Shown: positions 9,738-19,676, numbered from the stretch's first letter. The stretch: DNA of 64,000 nucleotides from Teichococcus wenyumeiae (GCF_003696345.1 NZ_RFLX01000006.1:179210-243209), one strand, 5' to 3'. The notes: generated by a model from the sequence alone, not told the origin. Numbers and translations: made by a program.

Positions 9738-11243
9738 TTACTCGGCGGCTGCCGGGACCACGTCGGCGGCCGTCGTGGGGGCGGAGGCCGGGGCGGTGTG
9801 GATGCGCTGGATCGCGGCCTCCACGCCGGCGGCATAGGCCGGATCGGCGCGGCGGAAATGCTCCAGCTGCCGTTCGATGATGAAGCGCGGCACGCCCTGC
9901 ATGGCGCCGGCGATATTCTCGAACAGCCGCTGCTGCTGCGCCGCGTCCATCAGGCGGAAGAGGTCGCCGGGCTGGCGGTAGTCGTCATTGCCGTCGCGGT
10001 GGCTGTAGTGGTCCGCGTCGCCATTGATTCGCAGCGGCGGCTCCTTGGCCGAGGCCACTTCCGCCGGGCCATTGAAGGAATTCGGCTCGTAATAGGCATC
10101 GGTGCCCTGCGGCGCGTCGAAGCGCATGGCGCCGTCGGCATGGTAATGATGCACCGGGCAGCGTGGGCGGTTCACCGGCAGTGCCTCGTAATGCGTGCCG
10201 ACGCGGTAGCGATGCGCATCCGCATAGGCGAAGAGCCGGCCCTGCAGCACCTTGTCCGGCGAATAGCCGATGCCCGGCACGACATTGGAGGGCGAGAAGG
10301 AAGCCTGCTCGATCTCCGCGAAGTAATGCTCGGGGTTCCGGTTCAGCTCCAGCACGCCGACTTCGATTAGCGGGTAGTCGCCATGCGGCCAGACCTTGGT
10401 CAGGTCGAAGGGGTTGTACCAGTGCTTGTCGGCATCGGCTTCCGGCATGATCTGCACGCAGACGCGCCACTTCGGGTACTCGCCGCGCTCGATGGCTTCG
10501 AGAAGGTCGCGTTGGGCGCTCTCACGATCCTCGGCGATCACGGTATTGGCTTCCGCGTTCGTCCAGGTCTTGATGCCCTGCATGGACTTGAAGTGGAACT
10601 TCACCCAATAGCGCTCGCCGGCATCGTTCCAGAGCGAATAGGTATGGCTGCCGTAGCCGTTCATGGCGCGGTAGTTCTGCGGCAGGCCACGGTCGCTCAT
10701 CAGGATGGTCACCTGATGCAGGCTCTCGGGGGAGAGCGACCAGAAGTCCCACATGGCCGTCGCGCTGCGCATGTTGGTGCGCGGGTGGCGCTTCTGGGTG
10801 CGGATGAAGTCGGGGAACTTCATCGGGTCACGGATGAAGAAGACGGGCGTGTTGTTGCCCACCAGATCCCAGTTGCCTTCTTCGGTGTAGAATTTCAGGG
10901 CGAAGCCGCGCACGTCACGCTCGGCATCCGCCGCGCCGCGCTCACCGGCCACGGTGGAGAAGCGCAGCAGCGTCTCGGTCACCTTGCCGGGCTGGAAGAC
11001 CTTGGCGCGGGTATACTTGGTGATGTCGCCGGTGATGGTCAGCGTGCCATAGGCGCCGGAGCCCTTGGCATGCACCACGCGCTCGGGGATACGCTCGCGG
11101 TTCTGGTGCGCCAGCTTCTCGATCAGCTGGAAGTCCTGCAGCAGGACCGGGCCACGCGGGCCGGCAGTGACGCTGTTCTGGTTGTCGGCAACAGGCGCAC
11201 CAGCGGTGCTCGTCAGAACCGGACGTATCGGCATGTCGGGCAT
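9738..11243 (-). CDS. katA: Catalase, small-subunit monofunctional haem type
   Basis: Dismutates hydrogen peroxide. At 501 residues it matches clade-3 small-subunit catalases and lacks the C-terminal flavodoxin-like domain of KatE. The distal His is in [12 protein letters not shown] and the distal Asn in [15 protein letters not shown]. The proximal haem-ligand Tyr is in [14 protein letters not shown]. No signal peptide is present, so it is cytoplasmic. It diverges from an OxyR-type regulator 95 bases away, a standard arrangement for peroxide-induced catalase. Confidence 0.97.
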   Translation of the reverse strand: MPDMPIRPVLTSTAGAPVADNQNSVTAGPRGPVLLQDFQLIEKLAHQNRERIPERVVHAKGSGAYGTLTITGDITKYTRAKVFQPGKVTETLLRFSTVAGERGAADAERDVRGFALKFYTEEGNWDLVGNNTPVFFIRDPMKFPDFIRTQKRHPRTNMRSATAMWDFWSLSPESLHQVTILMSDRGLPQNYRAMNGYGSHTYSLWNDAGERYWVKFHFKSMQGIKTWTNAEANTVIAEDRESAQRDLLEAIERGEYPKWRVCVQIMPEADADKHWYNPFDLTKVWPHGDYPLIEVGVLELNRNPEHYFAEIEQASFSPSNVVPGIGYSPDKVLQGRLFAYADAHRYRVGTHYEALPVNRPRCPVHHYHADGAMRFDAPQGTDAYYEPNSFNGPAEVASAKEPPLRINGDADHYSHRDGNDDYRQPGDLFRLMDAAQQQRLFENIAGAMQGVPRFIIERQLEHFRRADPAYAAGVEAAIQRIHTAPASAPTTAADVVPAAAE

Positions 11244-11317
11244 GGATCCCTCTCTTCTCTCGCTTGGGCCATCATGGACAAGCGGGAGCTATGGGTAAAA
11301 TCGATCTTTCCGCTCTG

Positions 11318-11330
11318 ATAAATCGGTTAT
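11318..11330. promoter_or_regulatory. Candidate OxyR/LysR-type operator between katA and oxyR
   Basis: A dyad ATAA-N5-TTAT lies in the AT-rich stretch of the divergent promoter region, nine bases before the oxyR start. Its shape fits a T-N11-A LysR-type half-site. It is the only obvious dyad in this short gap. Functional assignment is inference. Confidence 0.4.
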
Positions 11331-11338
11331 ACCTATGT

Positions 11339-12277
11339 ATGACCATGCAGAACCAAACGCTGGCCGGGCTGTCGCTCCGGGATCTGGAATATGCCGTCGC
11401 GGTGGCCGACCTCGGCCATTTCGGGCGCGCAGCGGAACGCTGCGGCGTCAGCCAGGCGGGCCTGTCGGAGCAGGTGCGGAAGCTGGAGAGCCTGCTGGGT
11501 GCCGCGCTGTTCGAGCGCACCACCCGCCGCATCACCGTCACTCCGGCGGGAGAGGTGCTGCTGCGGCAGGCGCGAGAGGTCGTGGCCGCCGCACGGCTGC
11601 TGCTGGAGATGGCCCGCAGCCGGTCGGAGCCGCTGGCCGGGCCGCTGCGCCTGGGCGTCATCGCCACCCTGGGGCCTTATTACCTGCCGGGCCTGCTGCG
11701 GGCGGCGCGGGCGCGCTATCCCCGCATGGAACTACGCTTGCAGGAGGGGCAGACGGCCTCCCTGCTCGGCGCCCTCCAGGCCGGTGACCTGGACGCCCTG
11801 CTGGTGGCCTTGCCGCTGCCAACGGAAGCCCTGACGGCCGAGGCACTGTTCTTCGAGCCCTTCCGCGCCGTGCTGCCCTGTACCCACCCGCTGGCCAGCC
11901 AGCCGGAGCTTGGATTGCAGGATCTGGCGGGCGCGGGGCTGCTGCTGCTGGAGGAGGGGCATTGCCTGCGGGACCAGGCGCTTTCCCTTTGCGGCAAAAG
12001 CCAGCCAGGGCGGGATGCGCGCTTCGCCAGCAGCCTGGAGATGCTGCGGCACATGATCGCCGCCGGCGAGGGCTATTCCCTGCTGCCCCTGCTGGCGACG
12101 CAGGAGCGGGCGGAGCTGGACGGCTTGGTGCGGGTGCGCGAGCTGGCGCATGCCGAGGAAGTCGGCCGGACCATCGGCCTGGCCTGGCGCCGGACGGATA
12201 CGCGCGCCGAGGCCTTCCGGGAATTCGCCGCCTTCCTGCGGGAGATGGCGCCCGCCGGAACGCGCGCCGCCCCATAG
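11339..12277 (+). CDS. oxyR: Hydrogen-peroxide-sensing LysR-family regulator OxyR
   Basis: Activator of peroxide defence, 312 residues from the ATG at 11339; ATG 11345 is equally possible, and neither has a clear ribosome site. The winged helix is at residues ~10-70 (FGRAAERCGVSQAGLSEQV). The effector domain has both redox cysteines in the canonical spacing, GHCLRDQALSLC, at residues 209 and 218. This matches the Cys pair of E. coli OxyR that forms the sensing disulphide. It is divergent from katA, its probable target, and would also repress its own promoter. Confidence 0.93.
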   Translation: MTMQNQTLAGLSLRDLEYAVAVADLGHFGRAAERCGVSQAGLSEQVRKLESLLGAALFERTTRRITVTPAGEVLLRQAREVVAAARLLLEMARSRSEPLAGPLRLGVIATLGPYYLPGLLRAARARYPRMELRLQEGQTASLLGALQAGDLDALLVALPLPTEALTAEALFFEPFRAVLPCTHPLASQPELGLQDLAGAGLLLLEEGHCLRDQALSLCGKSQPGRDARFASSLEMLRHMIAAGEGYSLLPLLATQERAELDGLVRVRELAHAEEVGRTIGLAWRRTDTRAEAFREFAAFLREMAPAGTRAAP

Positions 12278-12287
12278 GGCGGCGCGC
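12262..12287. terminator. Hairpin at the oxyR/ribokinase convergent junction
   Basis: An 11-bp stem with CATA loop (core CGCCGCCC at 12265-12272, GGGCGGCG at 12277-12284) spans the oxyR stop codon and precedes the convergent ribokinase stop. It is a probable bidirectional terminator, without a T run. Confidence 0.5.
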
Positions 12288-12295
12288 CGGGCCCG

Positions 12296-13237
12296 TCAGG
12301 CGCCGGCGGAAGCCTCCAGCGCCTCGCGGAAGCGGGCGAAGGTGGCGGCATCGGCGAAAGCCTTCTGGGTGCCCGGACGGGTGATGGAATCCGCCGCATA
12401 GCTGGCACCCCAGGCCATGGCCGCCTGCACGTCGCGGTTGGCGGCGTAATGCTGCGCGAAGGCGCCGATGAAGGCATCGCCCGCGCCGCTGGTGTCATGC
12501 ACCCGCACCCGCACGGAAGGCACATGCACCGTGGGGCCGTCGGTCACCAGCAGCGCGCCATCGGCGCCCAGCGTCACGATCACCGCTCGGATGCCACGCG
12601 CCACCAGGGTCCGCGCGGCGGCCTCGGCCTGTGCCGGCGTCTCGGCGGGCAGGCCGGTCAGGATGGTCAGCTCGGTTTGGTTGGGCACCAGGAAGGTGGC
12701 GGAAAGGATGCGCTCCACATCCAGCTCCGGCACCGCCGGGGCGGGGTTCAGCAGCACCTCGATCCCCTCACGCGCCGCCCAGGCGACGGTGTGGTAGATC
12801 GTCTCCAGCGGAATCTCCAGCTGCAGCAGGATCAGGCCGCAGGTGCGGAGGTCGTCGGCCGCAGCGTCCACATCGGCCGGCAGCAGGTGCTCATTGGCGC
12901 CCTTGACAATCAGGATGCGGTTCTCGCCCGAGGGCTCGACGAAAATGGGCGCCACGCCGCTCTGGGTGCCGGGCACGGCGCGCACGTGGCGGGTGTCGAT
13001 GCCCAGGTCCTGGAAGTTCTTGACCGTGCCGCCGCCGAAGAGGTCATCGCCCACGCGGCTGACCAACAGCACGTCGCCGCCCAGCTTGGCGGCGGCCACG
13101 GCCTGGTTGGCGCCCTTGCCGCCATGGCCCATGGCGAAGGAGGGAGCGGCCAGGGTCTCGCCCGCCGCCGGCATCCGGTCGGTATAGGTGATCAGGTCGA
13201 CCATGTTGCTGCCGACCACACCGATGCGCGTGCCCAT
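12296..13237 (-). CDS. rbsK: Ribokinase (PfkB family); possibly deoxyribokinase
   Basis: Phosphorylates a pentose at O5 using ATP. The protein has 313 residues. The N-terminal GGKGANQAVAAAKLGG signature and the C-terminal anion-hole/catalytic motif DTSGAGDAFIGAF are intact. It is the last gene of a minus-strand operon that begins with deoC and contains a complete sugar ABC importer and a mutarotase-like protein. Because DeoC cleaves 2-deoxyribose-5-phosphate, the true substrate may be 2-deoxyribose rather than ribose; that is inference from context. Confidence 0.88.
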   Translation of the reverse strand: MGTRIGVVGSNMVDLITYTDRMPAAGETLAAPSFAMGHGGKGANQAVAAAKLGGDVLLVSRVGDDLFGGGTVKNFQDLGIDTRHVRAVPGTQSGVAPIFVEPSGENRILIVKGANEHLLPADVDAAADDLRTCGLILLQLEIPLETIYHTVAWAAREGIEVLLNPAPAVPELDVERILSATFLVPNQTELTILTGLPAETPAQAEAAARTLVARGIRAVIVTLGADGALLVTDGPTVHVPSVRVRVHDTSGAGDAFIGAFAQHYAANRDVQAAMAWGASYAADSITRPGTQKAFADAATFARFREALEASAGA

Positions 13238-13244
13238 GAAGTTC

Positions 13245-14315
13245 CTATCCTAGCGATGCAATGAGCGCGGCCGTCTCGCGGGCCGCTTGTTGGTCCAGGT
13301 AGCCGGCGCGCACGGAGAAGCCGGCCTGCGCCCCCGGCGGCAGCAGCCGCACATGGCCTTTGCGCTTCTCCGCCGCATAGCCTTCCGGCTGGCAGGTGGA
13401 GGGCAGGGCGAAGGCGGCCACCTGCTGGTCCGGGTCGTGCAGAATCCAGCGGACCGTGTGCGGGAAGTCGGCGGGGGCATAGGACATGGCGAAGCCATCG
13501 CCCTCCGGCCGCGCCAGCATCAGGTGGGTCTGCCCCTGCGCGTCGGTGCCGAGGCCGTGCAGGTAGAAGACCTGCTCCGGGTCATAAAGCTCCGGCTCCT
13601 CCAGCACTTCCATGCGCGCCGGGTTGCGCGCGAGGTCCTCGATCAGCGCCAGATAGGCCGGGTTGGGCTGCACATGCGCCGGCACCGCGTGCCGCACCGC
13701 CGTGCGATCCGGCGTGAAGGGGGCCGGTTGCAGGCAGCGGCCGCCGGGCACGAAGGCGAAGTTGACGTGGCACATGTACATCAACTCCATCGGCTTGCCC
13801 GACAGGTTGCGGATGTTGAGGCCGATGTCGAAAAGCGTCGCGCCGGGCCGCAGCGTCAGCGAGGGATGCGCCTGGTAGTGCGAGCCGAAGCCCATGACAT
13901 ATTCCCGCGCGCTGACCACGCGCAGGAAGGAGCCATTCGCGTCCTCGCCGAATTCAAGCCATGCCCGATCCATCGGCGCGCAGGGGAATTCGCCATGGGC
14001 GGCGTGGCTGTCCTCCGGCGCGGGCACGCCGTTGCGCAGCAAGCCGCTATGGAAGGCGAAGCAGCCGTAGGTCTCAGCGATGGTGGTCGCCGGGCGCGGG
14101 GCATCGAAGCCGCTGGACATGGACAGTTCCACGCCGTCGAAGCGGGCGGACCAGATCATGCCGCCCATCCAGGGCAGCACCACCACCTCGCCCCGGCTGT
14201 TGCGCAGGCGCAGGCCGGGGATGCCGGTGTGGAAGCGGAAGAGCGTGGCGGAGAGTTCCCCGGCGCGCAGGACCTCGCCGGTGACCTCGGGGTAGAGGGG
14301 GATGATGGCGGCCAT
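13245..14315 (-). CDS. DUF4432 family aldose-1-epimerase-like protein
   Basis: Protein of 356 residues resembling the galactose-mutarotase fold (DUF4432). It shows an early GGMIWSARFDGVEL strand, a His-rich central segment (CHVNFAFVPGG) and a late ALPSTCQPEGYAAEKRKGHVR part. No signal peptide is seen. It sits between the permeases and the ribokinase in a pentose operon. By analogy with the deoxyribose mutarotase DeoM of Salmonella it may interconvert sugar anomers before phosphorylation. The catalytic residues were not mapped. Confidence 0.75.
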   Translation of the reverse strand: MAAIIPLYPEVTGEVLRAGELSATLFRFHTGIPGLRLRNSRGEVVVLPWMGGMIWSARFDGVELSMSSGFDAPRPATTIAETYGCFAFHSGLLRNGVPAPEDSHAAHGEFPCAPMDRAWLEFGEDANGSFLRVVSAREYVMGFGSHYQAHPSLTLRPGATLFDIGLNIRNLSGKPMELMYMCHVNFAFVPGGRCLQPAPFTPDRTAVRHAVPAHVQPNPAYLALIEDLARNPARMEVLEEPELYDPEQVFYLHGLGTDAQGQTHLMLARPEGDGFAMSYAPADFPHTVRWILHDPDQQVAAFALPSTCQPEGYAAEKRKGHVRLLPPGAQAGFSVRAGYLDQQAARETAALIASLG

Positions 14316-14317
14316 GG

Positions 14318-15310
14318 TCAGCGCACCCGGTTCCGCCAGGCGGCCAGTGCGATGGAGAGCAGCAGGAAGCCGCCCCAGATCAGGTCCACCAGGAAGTTGG
14401 AGAAGCGCATCATCTGCAAGCCAGAGGAGAGCAGCATCAGCGCCACCAGCGCCAGCGCCACGCCCACCACGCTGCCGCGCCCGCCCGAAGGGTTGGTGCC
14501 CGCCAGCACCGAGATCAGCACGGCCTGCAACAGGTAGGAGACGCCGTAATCCGACTTCGCCGCATTGGTGCGGCCCGAGAGCAGGATGCCCGCGATGGAA
14601 GCCAGCACGCCGGTCATCACATAGGAGAAGAAGACCGTGCGCCCGGTGCGCAGCCCGGCGAAGGCCGCCGCGCGCGCATTGGTGCCGATCAGCGACAGGT
14701 TGATGCCGAAGGCGGTACGCGACAGCAGGAACCAGACCAGCGCCGCCACCACCAGGAAGACGATCAGCGGCACCGCGATGCCGAAGGCCGTGCCATTGCC
14801 GATCTGGCCCCAGAGCTTGGGGAAGCCCGCCACGGCGGGCCCGCCCGTCAGCACCAGGCAGATGCCGGTGAAGACCTGCCCGGTGCCGATGGTGGCCAGG
14901 ATGGGCGTGACGCGCAGCCGGGTGATCAGCAACCCGTTGATGGCGCCCGCGATCATCCCGGTGCCGAGCGCGATGCCGATGCCGGCCGCCACAGTGTGCA
15001 GCGGCAGGTTCACCAGTTCAGGCCCGCGCGGCCCGCCGATCCAGTGGAAGAACATGCCCGCCAGGATGCAGGAGAGATTGGCGATGCCGATGACCGAGAG
15101 ATCGATGCCGCCGGTCAGCATCGCCACCATCATGGCGATGGCCAGCAGGCCCAGCTCAGGCGCGATGAAGGTGATGGATTCGAAGACATAGGGGCGCAGG
15201 AACCGGTCGGGGTTCAGCGCGGCCATGCCGGCGAAGATCAGCACCGTCAGCAGCAGGAGCTGCAACAGGTTGGTGTCGAAGCGGCGCAGGCGCTGGGTGA
15301 TGGCGCTCAT
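14318..15310 (-). CDS. Sugar ABC transporter permease (RbsC-like)
   Basis: Inner-membrane protein of 330 residues with about nine hydrophobic segments, of the branched-chain/ribose permease family. Hallmarks include MLTGGIDLSVIGIANLSC and the conserved loop VLAGTNPSGGRGSVVGVALA in two parts. It is encoded two bases upstream of the mutarotase-like gene and 16 bases after the partner permease. The pair would form a heteromeric channel, as in the LsrCD/RbsC-type importers for pentoses or autoinducer-2. Confidence 0.9.
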   Translation of the reverse strand: MSAITQRLRRFDTNLLQLLLLTVLIFAGMAALNPDRFLRPYVFESITFIAPELGLLAIAMMVAMLTGGIDLSVIGIANLSCILAGMFFHWIGGPRGPELVNLPLHTVAAGIGIALGTGMIAGAINGLLITRLRVTPILATIGTGQVFTGICLVLTGGPAVAGFPKLWGQIGNGTAFGIAVPLIVFLVVAALVWFLLSRTAFGINLSLIGTNARAAAFAGLRTGRTVFFSYVMTGVLASIAGILLSGRTNAAKSDYGVSYLLQAVLISVLAGTNPSGGRGSVVGVALALVALMLLSSGLQMMRFSNFLVDLIWGGFLLLSIALAAWRNRVR

Positions 15311-15326
15311 GATGCGTTCCCTGCCT

Positions 15327-16319
15327 TCAGGCGATGCGCTTGCGGTCGCGCCAGGCGGTGGCCGCCGTGGCCGCGATCACGATCAGGCCGACCACCACGC
15401 GCTGCCAGGTGGTGTCCACGCCCAGGATGATCAGGCTGTTGGTGATGACCACCAGCGTCAGCACGCCCAGCACGGTGCCGATGACCGTGCCACGCCCGCC
15501 GAAGATGCTGGCGCCGCCGAGCACCACCGCCGCGATCACGTCCAGTTCCAACCCCACCATGTCGCGTGGGTTGGCCGTCCAGATCATGGCGCCGTGCAGC
15601 AGCCCGGCGAAGCCCGCCAGCGCGCCCGCCAGGCCATAGATGAAGAAGGTGGTGCGGCGGACATTGAAGCCGACGCGCCGCGCCGCTTCCTCGCCGCCGC
15701 CCAGGGCATAGATGCTGCGGCCCATCATGGTGTAGCGCAGCATCAGGTGCACCAGCAGGGCGATGCCGGCATAGACCAGCACCATGGAGGAGAGGCCAGC
15801 CGTGCTGCCATCCGCCTGTGTGACATGGAAGAACTCGCCACGGGCGAAGTTGATCAGCAGCGGCGGCATCTGGTCGATGTTAATCTGGCTGGTGCCGACC
15901 ACGCCGAGGATGAAGCCGCGCACGGCGGTGCCGGTGCCCAGCGTGACGATCAGCGGGATCATCCGCAGGTAATAGACAAAGACCGCGTTCACCAGCCCGA
16001 GGCCGACGCCGATGGCGGTGGCCATGGCGAAGGGCAGTAGCACGCCGTCGAAGCCCCAGGCGATCATGGCCTTCACGGTCAGGTACATGGCCGCGATGGC
16101 GAAGGCGGGGAAGGAGACGTCGATGCCGCCGGAAAGCATGACCAGCAGCACCGCCAGCGCCAGAATGCCGGTGATGACGCTGGCGCGCATCAGGCTGAAC
16201 AGGTTGGAGGGCTGCCAGAAGACCGGGTTGATCGTGCCGATCACCACCACGGCCAGCACCAGCACGGCCGCCACCATCATCTCCGGATGGCGGCGCAATG
16301 CGTTGGCGAGCGCGCTCAT
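15327..16319 (-). CDS. Sugar ABC transporter permease (RbsC-like)
   Basis: Second permease, also 330 residues, of the same family: VMLSGGIDVSFPAFAIAAMY and ASIFGGRGTVIGTVLGVLTL, each seen in segments. Its start overlaps the end of the ATPase gene as ATGA. It is closely related in layout to the permease downstream, implying a heterodimer formed after gene duplication. Confidence 0.9.
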   Translation of the reverse strand: MSALANALRRHPEMMVAAVLVLAVVVIGTINPVFWQPSNLFSLMRASVITGILALAVLLVMLSGGIDVSFPAFAIAAMYLTVKAMIAWGFDGVLLPFAMATAIGVGLGLVNAVFVYYLRMIPLIVTLGTGTAVRGFILGVVGTSQINIDQMPPLLINFARGEFFHVTQADGSTAGLSSMVLVYAGIALLVHLMLRYTMMGRSIYALGGGEEAARRVGFNVRRTTFFIYGLAGALAGFAGLLHGAMIWTANPRDMVGLELDVIAAVVLGGASIFGGRGTVIGTVLGVLTLVVITNSLIILGVDTTWQRVVVGLIVIAATAATAWRDRKRIA

Positions 16320-17812
16320 GCCAGGGCTCCCAGCTGCTCGCTGAGCGCGGCTTCGCTGGTCGCCTCGGTGGGCGTGTCTGAGACCAGGCGGCCACGATGC
16401 AGCACGATGATGCGGTTGCAGTTGTCCACCAGCTCCGGCAGGTCGTCGGAGATCATCAGCACTCCCAGGCCGCGTGTGCGGGCGAGTTCACGGATCTTGC
16501 GATGAATGCCGGCCTTGGAGCCGACATCGACGCCCACGGTGGGGCCGTTCAGGATCAACAGGCGCGGGTCGTTCAGCAGCCAGCGGCCGATGACCACGCG
16601 CTGCGCATTGCCGCCCGAAAGCTGCGTCACCGGCCGGTCGCCGGTGGGGGTGGCGATCGCCATCTCGCGGATCATCCCCGCCGCCTCCCGCGCCGCGCGG
16701 GCACGCTGGATGATGCCGCCCTTGCTCAGCCGGGCATAGGAGGTGGCGAGCATGTTGCGGTCGATGGTCTGCGTCAGGAACAGGCCCTCGGTCAGCCGGT
16801 CCTCGGGCACATAGGCGATGCCGTGCTCGATGGCGCGCTGCACGCTGTCCAGCCGCACTTCCCGCCCGTCGATGCGGACCTGCCCCTGGTAGCCATGCTT
16901 CATGCCGAAGAGCGCGAGCGCCAGTTCCGTGCGGCCGGAGCCCAGCAGGCCGGAAACGCCGACGATCTCGCCCGGCATGACGCGGAGCGAGACGTCCTCA
17001 AGCTGCCCGGGGATGGTGAGGCCCGAGACCTCCAGCAATGGCGTGCCGCCGGCTGTGCCTTCCCAGCGGTAGCCTTCCGCCGCGATCTCCTGGCCCGTCA
17101 TGGCGCGGGTGATGGCGGCTTCGTCGAACTCGGAAATAGGACCCGCCGCCACGACGCGGCCGGAGCGGATGACGGTCAGCCGCTCGCTGATCTCCAGCAT
17201 CTCGCGCATCTTGTGGCTGACGAAGAGCACGGCGATGCCGCGGCTCTGGATGTCGCGCACCACGCGGAACAGGGCTTCCACCTCACGCCCCGTCAGGGCG
17301 GTGGTGGGCTCGTCCATGATCAGCAGGCGTGGGTCGGACATCAGCGCGCGGGCGATGGCGACAAGCTGCTTGCCGGCGGTGGGCAGCGTCTCCACCAGCG
17401 CATCCAGGTCGAGGTCCACGCCCAGCTTACGGATCGCTTCCTGCGCGATGCTGCGGATGCGGCGCCAGGAGACGAGCTTGCGCCCTTCCTGAAGCTCCAT
17501 GCTGAGCGCGAGGTTCTCCGCGACCGAGAGATTCCCGAACAGCGAGAAGTCCTGGTAGATCACCTGCACGCCATGCTGGATGGCGGCGCGGGGGGTCATG
17601 CCCTCCATCTTCTGGCCGTCGATCAGCAACTCGCCCTGGTCGGGCTGCCAGACGCCGGAGATGACCTTGATGAGGGTGGACTTGCCGGAGCCGTTCTCAC
17701 CCGCCAGGCAATGGATCTCGCCCCGCCCGATGGTGAGGGAGACATCCTCCAGGGCCCGCACGGCAGAGAAGCTCTTGCCGATATGGCGCAGTTCGATCAG
17801 CGGAGGGGTCAT
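16316..17812 (-). CDS. Sugar ABC transporter ATP-binding protein (RbsA/XylG-like, tandem domains)
   Basis: Cytoplasmic ATPase of 498 residues made of two fused nucleotide-binding domains. Domain 1 has a normal Walker A (GENGSGKST) and Walker B (LLIMDEPTTAL), but its signature is degenerate (LPTAGKQLVAIA). Domain 2 has a normal signature (LSGGNAQRV), a degenerate Walker A (GLLGSGRTE) and a changed Walker B, where the expected DEPT reads NGPT (LLILNGPTVGVDVG). The intact halves should combine into a single working ATP site. It starts the ATPase-permease-permease block of the pentose operon. Confidence 0.93.
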   Translation of the reverse strand: MTPPLIELRHIGKSFSAVRALEDVSLTIGRGEIHCLAGENGSGKSTLIKVISGVWQPDQGELLIDGQKMEGMTPRAAIQHGVQVIYQDFSLFGNLSVAENLALSMELQEGRKLVSWRRIRSIAQEAIRKLGVDLDLDALVETLPTAGKQLVAIARALMSDPRLLIMDEPTTALTGREVEALFRVVRDIQSRGIAVLFVSHKMREMLEISERLTVIRSGRVVAAGPISEFDEAAITRAMTGQEIAAEGYRWEGTAGGTPLLEVSGLTIPGQLEDVSLRVMPGEIVGVSGLLGSGRTELALALFGMKHGYQGQVRIDGREVRLDSVQRAIEHGIAYVPEDRLTEGLFLTQTIDRNMLATSYARLSKGGIIQRARAAREAAGMIREMAIATPTGDRPVTQLSGGNAQRVVIGRWLLNDPRLLILNGPTVGVDVGSKAGIHRKIRELARTRGLGVLMISDDLPELVDNCNRIIVLHRGRLVSDTPTEATSEAALSEQLGALA

Positions 17813-17883
17813 GCTTGTCCGTCGCCAGGATGCAGGTGCGGCGGCCTAAGCCGCCGCCCCCTTCACCCGGTCAGAGGTTGGTA

Positions 17884-18945
17884 TCAGAAGTTGTACTGGG
17901 ACATGTTGTCCTTGGTGACGCCAACCCAGCCCTGGCCAACGAGGACATTGGGCTTCTTGGCATCCGGCGCCTGCAGGCTGTTGTAGCCCGCGAGGCCGAG
18001 GTCGAGGCCCGCCTTGATGTCCTTCTTGGCCAGCGCCATCACCGCCAGGATGTTCATGGCATAGCCGGCCACCGCCGGGTCCCAGAACTGGATGTAGTTG
18101 ATGTCGCCGTTGCGCAGGTACTGCCCCGCGACGGAAACCAGACCGGTGCCCGAGAAGAACAGCTTGCCCTTCAAGTTGCGCTCCGCGATCAGGCGGCCCG
18201 CGCCGGCCGAGGTCGGCATCGGCGCGCCGACGATCCCCTTCAGGTCGGGATAGGCGGTCAGCACTTCCTTCAGCTTGTTGTAGTCCGTGGTCGCGTCGTC
18301 ATAGGTCTCGATGCGCCGCGTCACTTCCTGCATCTTCGGGAAGTTCTGCTTCTGGTAGGCAACGGCGCCGTCGATCCATTCCATCTGCGACTGCGAGGTC
18401 AGGCTGCCGACGGTGGCCACGTACTTGCCCTCGCCGCCCATGTCGCGCGCCAGCACTTCCATCAGCTTGGCGCCATAGGCGTGGTTGTCGAAGGCCTCGA
18501 TGTCGTAGTCGATGTTGGTCAGGCCGGAAGCTTCGTGGGAAATGACCACGATGCCCTGGCGCCGCGCCTTCTGCAGCACGGGCTCCACCGCCTCGACCGA
18601 GAAGGGGACGATGCAGATGGCATCGACGCCCTGGGCAATCAGGCTTTCCACCAGCTGCACCTGCGCGGCGGCATCGGCCTGGCTGGGGCCGACCATCCAG
18701 GTGTCATGGCCCTGGTCCTTGCCGAACTGCGTCACGCCCGTGCGCATGCGGTCGAACCAGGCGATGCCGTCCACCTTCACCACCGTGGCGATGGTGCGCT
18801 TCTTGCCTGCCTTGGCATTGATGTCGCCGGAGACCTTGCTGGCATCGACGGCGGCATTCTGCGCCCAGGCCGGGCGACCCATCGTGGCCGCCATCAGGCC
18901 GCCTGCCGTCAGCGCGCCCAGGGAACGCCTGCTGAAATCGACCAT
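17884..18945 (-). CDS. Sugar ABC transporter substrate-binding protein (LsrB/RbsB-like)
   Basis: Periplasmic receptor, 353 residues from the ATG at 18945. This start gives a twin-arginine-type leader (SRRSLGALTAGGLMAA) ending in AWAQ. The mature part is a Peripla_BP_4 family protein: TIATVVKVDGIAWFDRM, ESLIAQGVDAICIVPFS and VVISHEASGLTNIDYD segments are typical of LsrB-type receptors. It lies between deoC and the ATPase gene. Pentose or deoxypentose is the likely ligand from context; autoinducer-2 is an alternative because LsrB is a close relative. Confidence 0.88.
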   Translation of the reverse strand: MVDFSRRSLGALTAGGLMAATMGRPAWAQNAAVDASKVSGDINAKAGKKRTIATVVKVDGIAWFDRMRTGVTQFGKDQGHDTWMVGPSQADAAAQVQLVESLIAQGVDAICIVPFSVEAVEPVLQKARRQGIVVISHEASGLTNIDYDIEAFDNHAYGAKLMEVLARDMGGEGKYVATVGSLTSQSQMEWIDGAVAYQKQNFPKMQEVTRRIETYDDATTDYNKLKEVLTAYPDLKGIVGAPMPTSAGAGRLIAERNLKGKLFFSGTGLVSVAGQYLRNGDINYIQFWDPAVAGYAMNILAVMALAKKDIKAGLDLGLAGYNSLQAPDAKKPNVLVGQGWVGVTKDNMSQYNF

Positions 18946-18986
18946 GTTGTATTTCCTTCCCGTCTCAGCCAGTTGACGCAGTTGAA

Positions 18987-19676
18987 TCAGTAGCCGGCCG
19001 CCGCCACCGGCGCGCCGGTGACGAGCGCGACGCCGGAGCTGGCGCCGATCCGCGTGGCGCCGGCGGCGATCAGCGCCTGCGCCCCATCCCATGTGCGCAC
19101 GCCGCCGGAAGCTTTCACCCCCAACGCATCGCCCACCACCTCACGCATCAGCGCCACGTCAGCGACCGTCGCGCCACCGGTGGAGAAGCCGGTGGAGGTC
19201 TTGACGAAATCGGCACCCGCCTCGGCGGACAGCCGGCAGGCGATGCGCTTTTCTTCATCGGTCAGCAGGCAGGTCTCGATGATGATCTTCAGCACCTTGC
19301 CAGGGCAGGCGGCGCGAACGGCGGCGATATCGGCCCGCACCGCGTCCAGCCGCCCGTCCTTCAGGGCGCCGATATTGATGACCATGTCGATCTCGTCGGC
19401 GCCGTTGCGCACGGCATCGGCCGTCTCGGCCGCCTTGGCCTCCGGCGTCGTGGCGCCCAGGGGGAAGCCGACCACCGAGCAGGTCTTCACGCCGCTGCCG
19501 CGCAGCGCCTCCGCCACCAACGCCACATTGGCCGGGTTGACGCAGACCGAGCAGAAGCGGTGCTCGCGCGCCTCGTCGCAGTAGCGGCGCAGCTCGGCCT
19601 CGACGGCATCGGCCTTCAGCAGGGTGTGGTCGATCAACGACGCCAGTTCGGCCGGCGTGCGCGGGGTCTTCGTCAT
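18987..19676 (-). CDS. deoC: Deoxyribose-phosphate aldolase
   Basis: Cleaves 2-deoxy-D-ribose-5-phosphate to acetaldehyde and glyceraldehyde-3-phosphate. The protein has 229 residues, close to the usual length. It begins with the family's [10 protein letters not shown] motif. The Schiff-base Lys is in [10 protein letters not shown], and a second conserved Lys is in [10 protein letters not shown]. It is the first gene of the minus-strand pentose operon, divergent from a DeoR-type regulator, with the operator/promoter in the 129 bases between. LsrF of the autoinducer-2 pathway is a more distant alternative. Confidence 0.94.
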   Translation of the reverse strand: MTKTPRTPAELASLIDHTLLKADAVEAELRRYCDEAREHRFCSVCVNPANVALVAEALRGSGVKTCSVVGFPLGATTPEAKAAETADAVRNGADEIDMVINIGALKDGRLDAVRADIAAVRAACPGKVLKIIIETCLLTDEEKRIACRLSAEAGADFVKTSTGFSTGGATVADVALMREVVGDALGVKASGGVRTWDGAQALIAAGATRIGASSGVALVTGAPVAAAGY

